Shown here one piece after another: positions 48,573 to 58,562 of a stretch of 64,000 bases of DNA (the stretch's first letter is position 1; each line of letters starts with the position of its first letter). The stretch comes from Asterias rubens (lineage: Eukaryota > Echinodermata > Asteroidea > Forcipulatida > Asteriidae), in the NCBI RefSeq assembly GCF_902459465.1, contig NC_047080.1, forward strand, positions 12,250,866 to 12,314,865. Direction: 5' to 3'. Under the pieces are notes generated by a model. That model saw only the letters and a program-made list of their open reading frames with translations. It was not told the DNA's origin and did no database searches. Both the position numbers and the translations under genes were made by a program.

Positions 48573-51500
48573 ATGAATAAATAAATAAATAAATACAACT
48601 CAACAAGGTTGGGCCCAACACTAGACTAACTTGGTTCTGGACATTTAAAGACACTGGACACTATTGGTAATTGTGTATCTTAATGTATCTCAATATATGC
48701 AAAAAATAGCAAGCCTGTGAAAATTTGAGCTCAATTGGTTGTCAAAGTTGCAAGATAACTATGAAAGAAAAAAACCCTTGACACACGAAGTTGTGTGCTT
48801 TCAGATGCTTGATTTCGAGACCTCAAATTTTAAATCTGAGATTTCGAAATGACATTTGTAGAAAATTACTTCTTTCTCAAAAATTACATTACTTCAGAGG
48901 GAGCCGTTTCTCACAATGTTATATACTATCCACATCTCCCCATTACTCATTACTCATTACTAAGTAAGGTTTTACGCTAAACATTACTTTGAGTAATAAC
49001 CAATAGTGTCCACTGCCTTTAAATATGCATGGGACTTGTAGTATTGACAGCAACTTTGGGCAACCATGTTTGAAAATGCCACTGTTTTTGGTTGTTTTTG
49101 AAACATTTACATGTAGCTTACCATTTATGGCTGTATCCATTGTATCTTCAAGGACCTCCTTTTGCTCTCTGCTGCGCTCTGCCACCACCTCCTGATCACT
49201 CTTTGGATCTTTCTTGATCTTCTTCTCTCCATCATTACTTGCCTCATCTTCCTCGTCATCCTGAAAAACAACTACTTTATTATTTGAAGGAACTCTGTAT
49301 GTTTGTTTGTTTGCTTGTTTGTTTGTTTGTTTTTTAAGTTCGTTGGACTAAGAGTGTGCAAGACACTGATGAAGTGAAAAACATGCTCTGTTGTATGGGA
49401 TTTAAGGCAATGCATGGAGTGGTCAATATTTGTGGTAACACAATGTGTGTATTGCTTATATTGATCTATTGTACTTTAGAGTATTGGTGCACTCTCAAGC
49501 CCAAATTGCCCTTTAAACAAAATTCCACGGGACACTCTAAATACGAAGTCAATCAACCATGGAGTTCCCACACAATACACTTGTAACAACAATACAACTA
49601 TAAATTATATAAATAGTAGACTTGCAGGTACAACCATGTGTAAAATCTCTTTGGAGGTAGTGTTGACTCTAAAAAGAGTTGGTTTGGTCTCAACGTTTGG
49701 AACAGTATACTCTGCTCGTCTCTACACTTGTAGGCTGTACACACAGAATAAACCCATGTACCCAGTAGTAACACTTTCTAGCAGTCTGTTGTACATGTAT
49801 AGTATACCAAGAGCGGTTTGGGCACTGATGGACATTTACAGTAGAAACAAATCTTATAAAGAAGCAATAACGGGTACCAACCAGCACGTCTTTTCGTTAA
49901 AACAAACTCACCTCAAATTTTGGCCTCACTGGTGACCTTGACCTTGACCTTGATGACCTTTCCGTTGTCGCTTTCAAACCTGCCTCAGTACTGTCTCTTT
50001 TCTGCTCCCCCTTTACTCCCCTGGAGTTGAAGTGTTCCCTACTGCTAGCAGCGTGCGTATCAGTTTGAGTCTGTTCTGTTTGCTTATCTCTGATCGTTGG
50101 AGGAACAGTAAACTGTCTTGGAGGTATGGTGGGAGCAGACTTAGCGAGAAGGGGTGACATCATGAGCTGTATTTGTTGTTGTACAAGACTTTCTACATTG
50201 GTGGGCATGTGTGCGCTGGCATTCCTAAAGCTTATGGATTCGGGGATACGTTTTGGAGGAGTATGGCTCGGGTGTTCTGGAAGTGAGGAGCGAGTTTTGT
50301 TAGTGTTCGGACCACCACGTATATTTCGGTCATCTTCCCATCTGGCTTTGGGTGATTTACCACTGTGGGGGCTCCATCTTGATCGATCACTGTCTCTTAT
50401 GTTTCTGTATCTATCAGTGTGATGGTCATCTTTGCGTATATCATGCTGCTGGCGATGATCGTCACGATGAACATCGTGCTGACGAGAATGGCTACCCCGG
50501 TCATCCCTACTACTGAAATGACCCCCAGCAGAGCCAACGGTTGACTCATTTGTGGTTGGACCCACCCACCAGTCAAAGACATCTTCTGGGTTTGCTTTCA
50601 GTGTGTCTTGACCCTGTCCACTTGGAGTCCAGTGATCTATCCACTGCCTCCCACCTCGGCTGAAGCTACCTCTGCCACGACCCCATCCCCTTCCACGTTC
50701 ATTGCTCCGTCCCGATCCCCGCCAACTTGCAGAATATGATCCGCTACTCTGTTGCTGACTAGAGGAGCTAGATGAATAGTGTGTACCACCGCTGCTACCC
50801 GACTGCTGACAGTAACTCCCGCTGTTGAAGGACCCTGAACTCTGCCCCTGGGAGTAATTGCCGCAGGCAGCGTAGTACTTTTCCATTTGGGCATAAAAGT
50901 CTGCGTACTGGTTTGCCGGTGGTGCTGCCGGGTTATTCCCTGATGTAGCAAGCATGGAGGACGACACACCACCTGTACCATAATACTGAGCAGCTGCAGC
51001 TGCCGAGTTGCTGCTTGTAGATGATGCTGCATTAGGAGGTTGGGTACTAGACTGGGATGTGGGCTGTGGGGTCTGGTTAGTATAAGCAGCAATTGCTTGA
51101 CTGTAGGACTGCCACCATTCTATCAAAGAAAGGTAAGAAACTCACTATCAAGAATGCATCCACAAGTAGATGTTGTCAAATGACATGCTCTGAGTTTGAT
51201 TCCTATAAAATACTAGTCTTATACTCTAAACTAAATTTAATAGTTGCAGTAACATAACCCTATAGTTGCAATAACGATAACGTTATCGCAACTATCTTAA
51301 TCATATCATAGACGGCGGTTCCTACCCCTAAGGTAAGTAATACTACCCACCGACTGGGTGTTTTTTTTTCATCTGAAAAATAGGCTAGCAATAGCATTAA
51401 CTTCTGTTGTAGAAATACTCTTTTTAATTTTCCCACTTCTCTATTCTAAATTAAAACAGTCACTGTGCATGTTACAAGTGCCAGCACAGATAAATACAAT

Positions 51501-52329
51501 ACATCCTTTATATAAAAAAACAATAGAATTCTAAGTTACTTCAATACTTGGCACAATGACACTTACTTCTAAAAACTATAAAGCTCCCCTGTACACAGGG
51601 AGCCTTATAGTTTCTAGAAGTAAATGACACTGACCAACACTGACAATAATGAAAATGACACTCAGACAATTTTAATGGCATCCGTTATTAACAGCTCAAC
51701 AAGGCGGTCCTACTACTTGCCGTCAACTCGCCGACTTGCCGTCAACTCGCCGTCAACTCATTTTCGTGCCGTCAACTCATTAAATTTACATGAAAAATCT
51801 ATAAAAAGGGGGCACGGAAGTGTTAAGTCTGGGCTAAACTACATATTTCTCATGGTTTTCGGTACAAATTTATTCACAAAAACGACTTTGTGTTGATAAA
51901 AAAAAAGTACCAATCATTGACATCTTGGGCCAAGACTAATCATTGTGAAAAAGCAAGATGGCGGCCGACAGTTTTTTGGCTTCGAGAATTTTTTTTCACG
52001 AGAAAAAAAATCAATTTTTATTCCGAAATATGACCTAAAACTTACGCAAATGCTCTTTGAGCTGATACTTTACAGTTCTATGCTTCTTTTGTGGATTTTA
52101 AATGTATATTGGAGGAGTTGACGGCGAGTTGACGGCGCAAGTGAGTTGACGGCGAGTTGACGGCAAGTAGTAGGACCCCAACAAGGTGGGTTAACGTAAC
52201 ATGTTATGTACTGTGACATATTGAATAAACATAAAACATGAATTGTTCTCAGTTCTATCTTATAATCTTACCTGCTAGTTTCGTCAATTGTTGGTCCTGT
52301 TGTGACATCTGCGACGATAAAGACTGCAT
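46522..52329 (-). CDS. RGG/RS-rich nuclear protein with matrin-type zinc finger (CIZ1/MATR3-like), complete
   Basis: Six minus-strand exons: 52329-52272, 51119-49912, 49260-49122, 47683-47564, 47228-47110 and 46575-46522, all phase-matched, encode 565 residues. The N terminus is Gln/Ser/Tyr-rich, followed by an RGG box (about residues 150-180: GRGWGRGRGSFSRGG), a His/Asp/Arg-rich stretch, an RS dipeptide run (SRSRSRSPV) and an acidic Glu/Lys segment. The C terminus has one C2H2 finger, C521, C524, H537, H543 (C-x2-C-x12-H-x5-H), with HCRSQGHFTNYQK; this resembles the last matrin-type finger of CIZ1 and that of matrin-3. The protein ends in a poly-Asp run. Such proteins act in nuclear-matrix or RNA-processing complexes; the exact orthologue is not recognised. 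The start codon lies 673 bp from the divergent MAPEG gene. Intron 1 holds an 8-bp-TSD element. Confidence 0.8.
46690..47100 (+). mobile_element. SINE with an internal ~43-bp duplication
   Basis: The head reads CTCTTGGCCAAGTGGTTAGG (Leu/Ser-tRNA-like A box) and GGGTTCGAGTCCTGG (B box). The body ends GACAAAGCACTATATAAGAA plus (TATT)n, a typical SINE tail. Between the boxes, CACCAGACTCAAGTTCAGGT through GGAGTAAGGG is present twice. It lies in an intron of the zinc-finger gene. Confidence 0.75.
47310..47490 (-). mobile_element. Degenerate SINE (reverse orientation)
   Basis: GAGCGAGATTTGGACCCTTG and ATCAACTCAGTAATCTAGCC correspond to diverged B- and A-box regions on the minus strand; ATTTTGTTGATATCTTTATT matches ATTTTGTCGATATCTTTGTG of the SINE at 60300-60445. 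Confidence 0.55.
47737..47940. mobile_element. Inverted-repeat element, family D
   Basis: AGCCATTTTCATAGAGCT at the left and AACTCTGTGAAAAAGGGCCC at the right, with CTAAGCACAACAAAATGATG and GACGACAATTGCTAAGCAAT inside. It abuts a family-G element on its right. Confidence 0.75.
47941..48104. mobile_element. Inverted-repeat element, family G
   Basis: GGTCGATTTCACGAAATGCT at the left and GAGTTTGGTGAAATCGAC at the right pair; the interior GAGTTAGGACGTCCTAACTT is itself palindromic. It is flanked on both sides by family-D elements. Confidence 0.87.
48105..48292. mobile_element. Inverted-repeat element, family D
   Basis: GGGCCTAATTTCAAAAAGCT at the left and AATATGAAATTGAGCCCTGG at the right; the middle has TAGCTAAGCCCAAAACAAAT and CTTAGCAGCAAAACCATTAA. 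Third element of a contiguous run. Confidence 0.8.
48536..48594. repeat. (AAAT)n microsatellite
   Basis: About 15 copies of a 4-bp AAAT unit with one G interruption, in the third intron of the zinc-finger gene. Confidence 0.95.
48645..49022. mobile_element. Inverted-repeat element, family C (~378 bp)
   Basis: TTTAAAGACACTGGACACTA and TTGGTAATT at the left pair with AACCAATAGTGTCCACTGCC and TTTAAA at the right. The interior matches 44280-44669 in reverse orientation. It ends about 100 bp from the exon at 49122. Confidence 0.92.
51561..51625. repeat. ~65-bp hairpin in intron 1 of the zinc-finger gene
   Basis: ACTTACTTCTAAAAACTATA plus AAGCTCCC pairs with GGGAGCCTTATAGTTTCTAG plus AAGTAA around a loop of about 12 nt. 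The stem is about 26 bp with one or two mismatches. It could be a tiny foldback or a miRNA-like precursor. Confidence 0.7.
51705..52178. mobile_element. hAT-like MITE with 8-bp TSD and subterminal repeats
   Basis: The direct duplication CAACAAGG occurs at 51697-51704 and 52179-52186. Terminal repeats are CGGTCCTACTACTTGCCGTC on the left and GACGGCAAGTAGTAGGACCC on the right. Each end carries several copies of an 11-bp subterminal motif (GCCGTCAACTC left, GAGTTGACGGC right). The interior is AT-rich and non-coding. Eight-base duplications are typical of hAT-type transposition. Confidence 0.93.
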
Positions 52330-53002
52330 TTAGGCGGTCAGGACTACCATCAACAAAAACAACGAACTTTACGCGACGATTTTGCAGCAAAAATCGAGGG
52401 TTCAGCGTTAACTAAAATTCTACTTTCTTCTTGAAAATAAGGTATTCTTTTACACTCTGCTAAGGTCATCCTCGTATTCAAGACTGGGCTGGGATATTGC
52501 CGTGCTTATAAAGAGAACGAGATAATAACATAAAAGGTACAAAATGAGGACGAAGTTGAATTTACTGTTTACGGAGCGCCCTCTACTGGTTGTAAGTAGC
52601 AGGCCTCCAACTTCAGTAAAAACCAAAGTGCACTTACAAACTCGGGAAAAAATTGAGATTTTGTCTCAAATTTTATGTAGTTTTTGTTAAACACATACTA
52701 CGTATCAGAATGTGACATTTTTCGGTTGAACATTGTTTCAAGCGATGTAATTATCTTGGGTCATCTTTGAAATCGAGTTGATTGCAAACTTTATATTATA
52801 TTATGACTGTCTGATTTTACGATGACCTATAATAATAAGAGTCAGGACTTAAAAGGGCACAAAAATCAAACAAGATAAGGGTTTGACTTTGATCTCAGGA
52901 GGTCATACAGATCCCCACTTAGTTACTGTTTGGTCGTACCATGGAGCTATATGGTTGTACGGTGTAGACGCCTCATTTGTTGTCGAAGTTCTGCCAAAAA
53001 AA
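52330..53002. promoter_or_regulatory. Shared 5' region of two divergent genes
   Basis: The start codons of the zinc-finger gene (minus) and the MAPEG gene (plus) are 673 bp apart with no exon between, so both promoters must lie here or in unseen 5' exons. No TATA box was identified; a bidirectional promoter is an inference from spacing. Confidence 0.45.
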
Positions 53003-55377
53003 ATGTCGACCGATGATCAAGTTTCCTTATTATCATTCGACAATGAGGTGTTTCGTCTGTATGCTTGGTATGCCACAGCAGTGACGGTGAAAATGATGCT
53101 CATGTCGATATACGTCTCTCAATACCGACTTAGAAGAAAGGTAGTTTTTGTTATATTGGTCTACTAATTAGCCCGTGCTATGTTTACAATAATCCACACA
53201 GCAGCTGATTTGTTATCATATTGCAGCCCCATAATCAACCAAATGATGTTGATCACTGCTTGCCAGTCGCCCAACGATCACCAACTCACCCCCAGTGCAT
53301 GCACAGTAAAAAAAAAAAATGTCATTATTCTGAGAGTATAGAGGCAAATTCAAATTGCATCAGTTTTTCTAATCGTCCCCAAAGCCTTATAATCATATTT
53401 TCACCTCGTATCGAGTTGCCGAATCATGATATGGAACAGAGGTCAGCGCACTTTCGAAATAGTTATCCGGTCTCACGAATACGTGTTTTAAAAACCCAAT
53501 TGCACCTTTTTCTCAAAAACATGATCTAATCCCACTAGTCTTGTTTCGAGTCACTTATTCACATTTCCTTAAAAATTCCTTTGAAAACTAAATGTTCATT
53601 AAATAAGAAAAATTACATGTCCTTCGAAGCACTGGACTCCCACTTAACTCTTAAAAGCCCATACACAAAAACTCTCTGTCAATTAGATTCTGTGCAAATT
53701 TTTTACTAAGAATCGCCTTGATAATCAAGCCTAGAATCTCATCTTTGGGAGGGGGGCAAGACCATTGATTTCTAATTTTTACAGAAGGGCAATTCCATTT
53801 GGAAAATCTTTAAGTCTATGGGAAATTGTTGAAGGGGCGCAACATTCAGGACAAGGGGCAACTGGGACCATGGCCTCCGTGGCCTTCATACATTTAATTC
53901 AAAAAAATGTGTGTTTTACTCGAAATCTTAGATCGGCGTCAATTAAGTGTTGATTGTTTCTCGGGTAGGTAGCGCCTTTAGAAACAGGTTTTAATTTTTT
54001 TTTTTCTGGGATAAAAAAAAATACCCTAAGAACAGTGCCTGGATAACTTTCCGTATGGCGCCACCACTTTTTCACTCATTTTTACAAAAAGGGATATATC
54101 AATCAGGTAAATTAGATACTATATTATTTTATTTCGAATGAAAAAGTGGTGGCGCCATACGGAAACTTTTCCCAGTGCCTCTCAAGTAAAAAAAAATACT
54201 TTAACACATAATAATAGCACCAATACATGGTCAAGGGTAGGGTACAGATTGTATGCATGTAGGCCTCCTTAAAATTAGTAATTATTTAGTCAAAGTATCA
54301 ACTATTATTTGTTAGCAATCTCTCGAAATACAAACACTAGTTGTAAGGGCCTATCAAACAATGAGCTTCCATTGATTGTAAACAATATTTGGAAAGGCTA
54401 GCCGCGGTCAAGCATATTTAGAAAGGATGTTTGCGTCGCATCCTCAATCATGACCTTGCACGGATCCTGAGATTGTTTTTAGCAACGTTAATTTTCACGC
54501 CCCCCCCCCCCTTGTCACACCTTTTTCAGGTTGTTGAAAACCCCGAAGATGTTCGTGGCGACAAAGTAAAAGCTTTCAGAAGAGATGAAGATATTGAACG
54601 TGGTAGAAGGTAAAACAATACTTTTAAATGAAAAAAAAATAAAAAAATCTACAGGTAATTATAATGTACTCACGGTAGGATTCGAACCCACAATCTTTGC
54701 TATGCCAGAGAAAATATCTCATCAATGTCGTATAGACTATTCGACTATTCGCACCCCTGTCTCGGGAGCATTAGAAAGGGAATGGATGGTGGATGCTGAC
54801 ACACACCACCCCCCCCCCCCCCAAAAAAAAAAACAACAACAACAACAACAAAAAACAGCACCTTCTACTTTCATTATTAGGTTTGCTGTGATTTTCTAAG
54901 CTTGGCTTCAATCATGCCTATATACTTAGGTTAGGCTATTGTACGTATATATGCGTTGATGGTAATGCGTTGAAATTGTTCGTTTTGCTATTTTCATTTT
55001 GTTTAGTCATGGAGGTAGAATTATTAGTCAAGTAATAAAGGCCAATACCACAAGGGAAACTGACCGGGTAAATTCTGTTTGAATTCATGGATGCTAATAC
55101 AATTATAAATGAAATTCTTACCTATACATGTAGGTGTCACCGCAATGACATGGAGAATATCCCTCCGTTCTTGATCGTGGGTCTCCTGTACGTCCTGACA
55201 GGCCCAACTGTTTACAATGCGACTTGGTACTTCCGCGTCTTCGCTGGGTCTCGGTTCTTCCACACCGTGGCATATCTCCTTCCCCTACCTCAGCCATCCC
55301 GGGCACTAGGCTTCTTTGTTGGTTGGTGCACCATCGTCTCAATGGCCATAAACGTTCTCAAAACTGGTCAAATGTAA
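53003..55377 (+). CDS. MGST1: MAPEG enzyme, microsomal glutathione S-transferase 1-like, complete
   Basis: Three exons, 53003-53140, 54530-54609 and 55134-55377, encode 153 residues (MGST1 is 155). Phases match. MAPEG proteins are trimeric ER-membrane enzymes with four helices per subunit that activate glutathione. Exon 1 gives DNEVFRLYAWYATAV and helix 1 (VKMMLMSIYVSQYRLRRK). Exon 2 has the conserved NPED and the charged DEDIERGRR. Exon 3 has CHRNDMENIPPF, the MAPEG signature region, then HTVAYLLPLPQPSRALGFFV, which is closer to MGST1 than to PTGES, although HRNDME is shared with both. An in-frame ATG at 52883 would add 40 residues without family support. AATAAA at 55792-55797 is a candidate poly(A) signal. 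Intron 1 carries a 132-bp MITE. Confidence 0.92.
54041..54172. mobile_element. hAT-like MITE, 132 bp, with 8-bp TSD
   Basis: The direct duplication CAGTGCCT is at 54033-54040 and 54173-54180. The left end GGATAACTTTCCGTATGGCG pairs with the right end CGCCATACGGAAACTTTTCC, and the arms continue through CCACCACTTTTTCA. It lies in intron 1 of the MGST1-like gene. Different family from 51705-52178. Confidence 0.95.
54661..54745 (-). mobile_element. tRNA-like SINE head
   Basis: CTCACGGTAGGATTCGAACC on the plus strand is the reverse of a B-box GGTTCGAATCCTACC. The A-box region toward 54730 is degenerate. It is related to 6229-6300. Confidence 0.5.
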
Positions 55378-56723
55378 CACATACACTAGCCTAGCTAAGG
55401 AGACTCATAGTTATTGTAGACAATGGCCCGAAAAGTTAATTTGGCACATGCGTGGGTCTTGTTGCTTTAGAGAGTGGTCTGTCAACAGAGTGGCCTAGTT
55501 TCAAAGACAGTTTAAATCCACTGTCATCCGCTGTGTTGATAAACTATCAGCAATCCTCGATTAAAAGAATGTTAGATATACTACCATACCATCACAGTAA
55601 AAACAATGGAAACTTCAAGACTGTCCTTTCGTCTGTTTTAAAAAGATTGCACGCCCAACATTCTGTTACAATGTGTACTTTCAAAAAGGGCGCCATTTTG
55701 AACGTTGGTCATCCTCGCCCCAAAACTGCAGAGTAATGAAATGAAGTTTTTGAAAAAAGAATCAGGTCAAGGCCCTAGTTTCCTTTTTTTAAATAAACAA
55801 GACAGTGAAATATTATTGTCTAGCTCTTTATGAATCCATAAGTATTAATTTGAGGTTTACAATAACTTTAATTAAGTGAGATTTTTTAGTTTTATGAACT
55901 GCCATTTTAGACGACGGCTGTTTCCGAATTGCCTGAGATTATGAGTTGACGTACAAAACGCCTTTAGCAACAGCCGTCGCTGCACCAGTTCGCATGCGCC
56001 TTTTCTTTATGCTGTTGTTTAGGTGTTATATGGTATTAATTACAAAACGGAGTTTGTTCTAAAATGATTAATTGTTACCTTTCTTTCACGAATTTCATAG
56101 AGTCTGAATCAACAGCATGTACTCAAATCAAACTCGTAATTTAAATTTGATATTTTCCTTGAAAGTCAGTGTTTGTAAAGTTCCAATATGGATGTTAGTA
56201 GTCCGAGTTAAACTCCTTAAAAATGATAGTTCTTTTACAAACAAACAAAGACTATTGTCTCTCAGGTTGTTGAGAAAAATGTAAGAAATTTATTCTTTAT
56301 TACTGTTAACTTAAACAACTGAAAGGTATTGTTAGTTAGTAAAATACAAATCATCAAACACAACCACTAATACATTTGGAATGTAAATAAAATCTTAATT
56401 AAATTTGTAAACTGAATTTCAACAAATACAAAATATTTCATTGAAATAGTGTTCTGTATGGCATATACTTCAAAGTTGAAACTGAACTAATTTTAAATAA
56501 GTTTGTAAATGAATGTTAATACCCGAAACATAAAAAAAAAACTTGCAAATTACTTTAAGACATTGCAAAAAATGTACAAAAGAAAATAAAGTTAACCGTA
56601 ACAACCACGCTTCCCTGTATATAACTCTTGCGGAGAATTTTGTTTATGGACGGTTGGTAGGCCAATAGACCTTCATCATGGAGCAGCCATTTTGTTTTAC
56701 TGCCTATCATTCTACACCAACAT

Positions 56724-56822
56724 AGACCGTGTCTGATACGGCAACTTGGCTACAGCTACGGCAAACTCACCGATCTAGCCGTAGCTGTAGCCAAAGTCGG
56801 CGTTTGAGACAGAGCCTAAGGC
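56724..56822. mobile_element. Palindromic element, ~99 bp
   Basis: ACCGTGTCTGATACGGCAAC and TTGGCTACAGCTACGGC at the left pair with GCCGTAGCTGTAGCCAAAGT and TTTGAGACAGAGCC at the right. A related fragment, GCCGTAGCTGTAG, occurs near 57010. Confidence 0.82.
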
Positions 56823-57606
56823 TGGATGGAACATAGTCTAGTCCCTTTAAATGGAATGAGATGAACTGTGATTATTATTGTGTGAGCAGGAAACCAAACA
56901 AAGATTGTCACACAATGATTCAAACTACAAATTGGCCGCTATGGTTATGGGTACAACTGGATTGTCTGTTATCAGACTTTGAAGTATCGGACAGAGTCCA
57001 TTAGTAACCGCCGTAGCTGTAGTAGCTACCAAATTGACTATGACCAGTCTACTAACGACTGACAAAAATTAGTGCAGAATCTTGTCCTAGTTTCAAGGTC
57101 TAGATATTACGGTAGTCTTATGAGGAAAACAAATAAAGTTTGTTCATATTTTGTTCTTTTCAAGATGTCTTCACGCTACACAGGAGATATTTACAAGATA
57201 TTTAATTTAACTACTTACTAAAGTAACAATAAGTTGTTCAAAATGACTCTAAGCCTCTAACAGTGAGATAGTAAAAAATATATTCTTCTTTTTGTGACTA
57301 AAATATACTCTAAGATACCCTTGCTGCCAGGTTGATGATAGAAATTTTTGTTCATTAATACAGAGAAAGAAGCGAGCTAATCATACTTCAACTAGGCCTA
57401 CTTTGTTCTTTAAAAGGCACAACATATCAAATGAAAATGGAAGTTTAGGTACAATTTACCAAGTGTTGTTTTACAAAAAACAACAACAAACATACACAAA
57501 GTTTATTGTGTGCTGCATAACTATAAAACAAATTACTACAAAGGAAGGACCATTTTGGCAAAATCTCATGGCTCTGCTTGCCGCAGACCTCTACGCTTAC
57601 TGAACC

Positions 57607-57776
57607 CTGTATAGATAGTTCCCACATGACGTAAATCGGCCATCTTTACGGGCAATTTGGAACACACAGCCGTGTAGCACAGCGTGGCTGCCTTAATTAA
57701 CTGGGCGTTTGACGCGCCTGCAAGCCAAAATGCAATTTGCCCGTAAAGATGGCGTCTATTGCAACTTATCTATAGC
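57607..57776. mobile_element. Inverted-repeat element, ~170 bp
   Basis: TGTATAGATAGTT and GCCATCTTTACGGGCAATTT at the left pair with AAATGCAATTTGCCCGTAAA, GATGGCG and AACTTATCTATAG at the right. Confidence 0.8.
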
Positions 57777-57911
57777 ACATGAATCAATAGGCTAAAAGCG
57801 CACAGCCATGGAATGGGCGACCTTTGGCAACACTAGGTGGCAGAAGATTAAATCTTATGTTGTTGGAAGTCAAGCACGCTCAGAACTACCAAAACAATGG
57901 AAACTGACCAT

Positions 57912-58112
57912 GGCCCAATTTCATTAAGCTGTCACTTATAAGCAGAAAATACTACTTAGAAAATTTCTATCCTGAGAAAAAAATTGGTGGGGCACCAGTC
58001 ACAACAATGTAAAGTTCATGTAATTTTGGCTTGTAACCTGTTTCTGTTAAGCAATACTTTTCTTTGCTTAGCAAGTTTCTGTGCTTACAGGCTTAATTAA
58101 ATTTGGCCCTTG
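57912..58112. mobile_element. Inverted-repeat element, family D
   Basis: ATGGCCCAATTTCATTAAGC at the left and GGCTTAATTAAATTTGGCCC at the right pair; AAGCAATACTTTTCTTTGCT lies inside. Confidence 0.8.
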
Positions 58113-58145
58113 TATACTGTATGGTCAACAAGTATCGCCAAGCCT

Positions 58146-58308
58146 CCACCTCTAGGCCTAAGGGTTGATTTCAAAAAGAGATAAGATTAATCATACCAAG
58201 TTAATCTTAATTGCTAAGCAAATTGTGATGTCACAATACAAATCACTATGGTAATATTGACAACTCATCTTAAGATGACTATTAGAACTTTGTGAAATTG
58301 AACCCAGC
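58146..58308. mobile_element. Inverted-repeat element, family G, diverged
   Basis: GGGTTGATTTCAAAAAGAGA at the left and CTTTGTGAAATTGAACCC at the right pair. The interior has AAGATTAATC words like 47941-48104. Confidence 0.75.
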
Positions 58309-58562
58309 TCTTGCCCGTTTCAAAAACACATGAAGAGGTGGTCATTTTAATATCTGGACACATCAAAATAAAACTTCAAACCAAAATTTCAAAACCTATT
58401 CTCAAATCAGCACACAAGTTAATATTTTACAAATATTGATAGATACAAATATTTGATATTGATTTTAATTATTGCATTATATATTTTTGAGTATAATTTC
58501 ACATCAAGGCCACTCGGATAAATTCCTTTATTTACGTAAACATTTCTTCGTTTGTGATTTTT

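Larger units (their letters stand above)
55378..58562. other. Tail-to-tail intergenic region, MGST1-like / AKNA-like
   Basis: It contains the MGST1-like 3' UTR, a small inverted repeat with GACGGCTGT/ACAGCCGTC tips (about 55909-55980), palindromic elements at 56724-56822 and 57607-57776, a family-B fragment at 57834-57900, and family D (57912-58112) and family G (58146-58308) elements. No gene is seen. Confidence 0.55.

Noticed and set aside
53221-53529. 102-residue plus-strand ORF
   Set aside because: It lies in MGST1-like intron 1, lacks homology and contains low-complexity A-runs.
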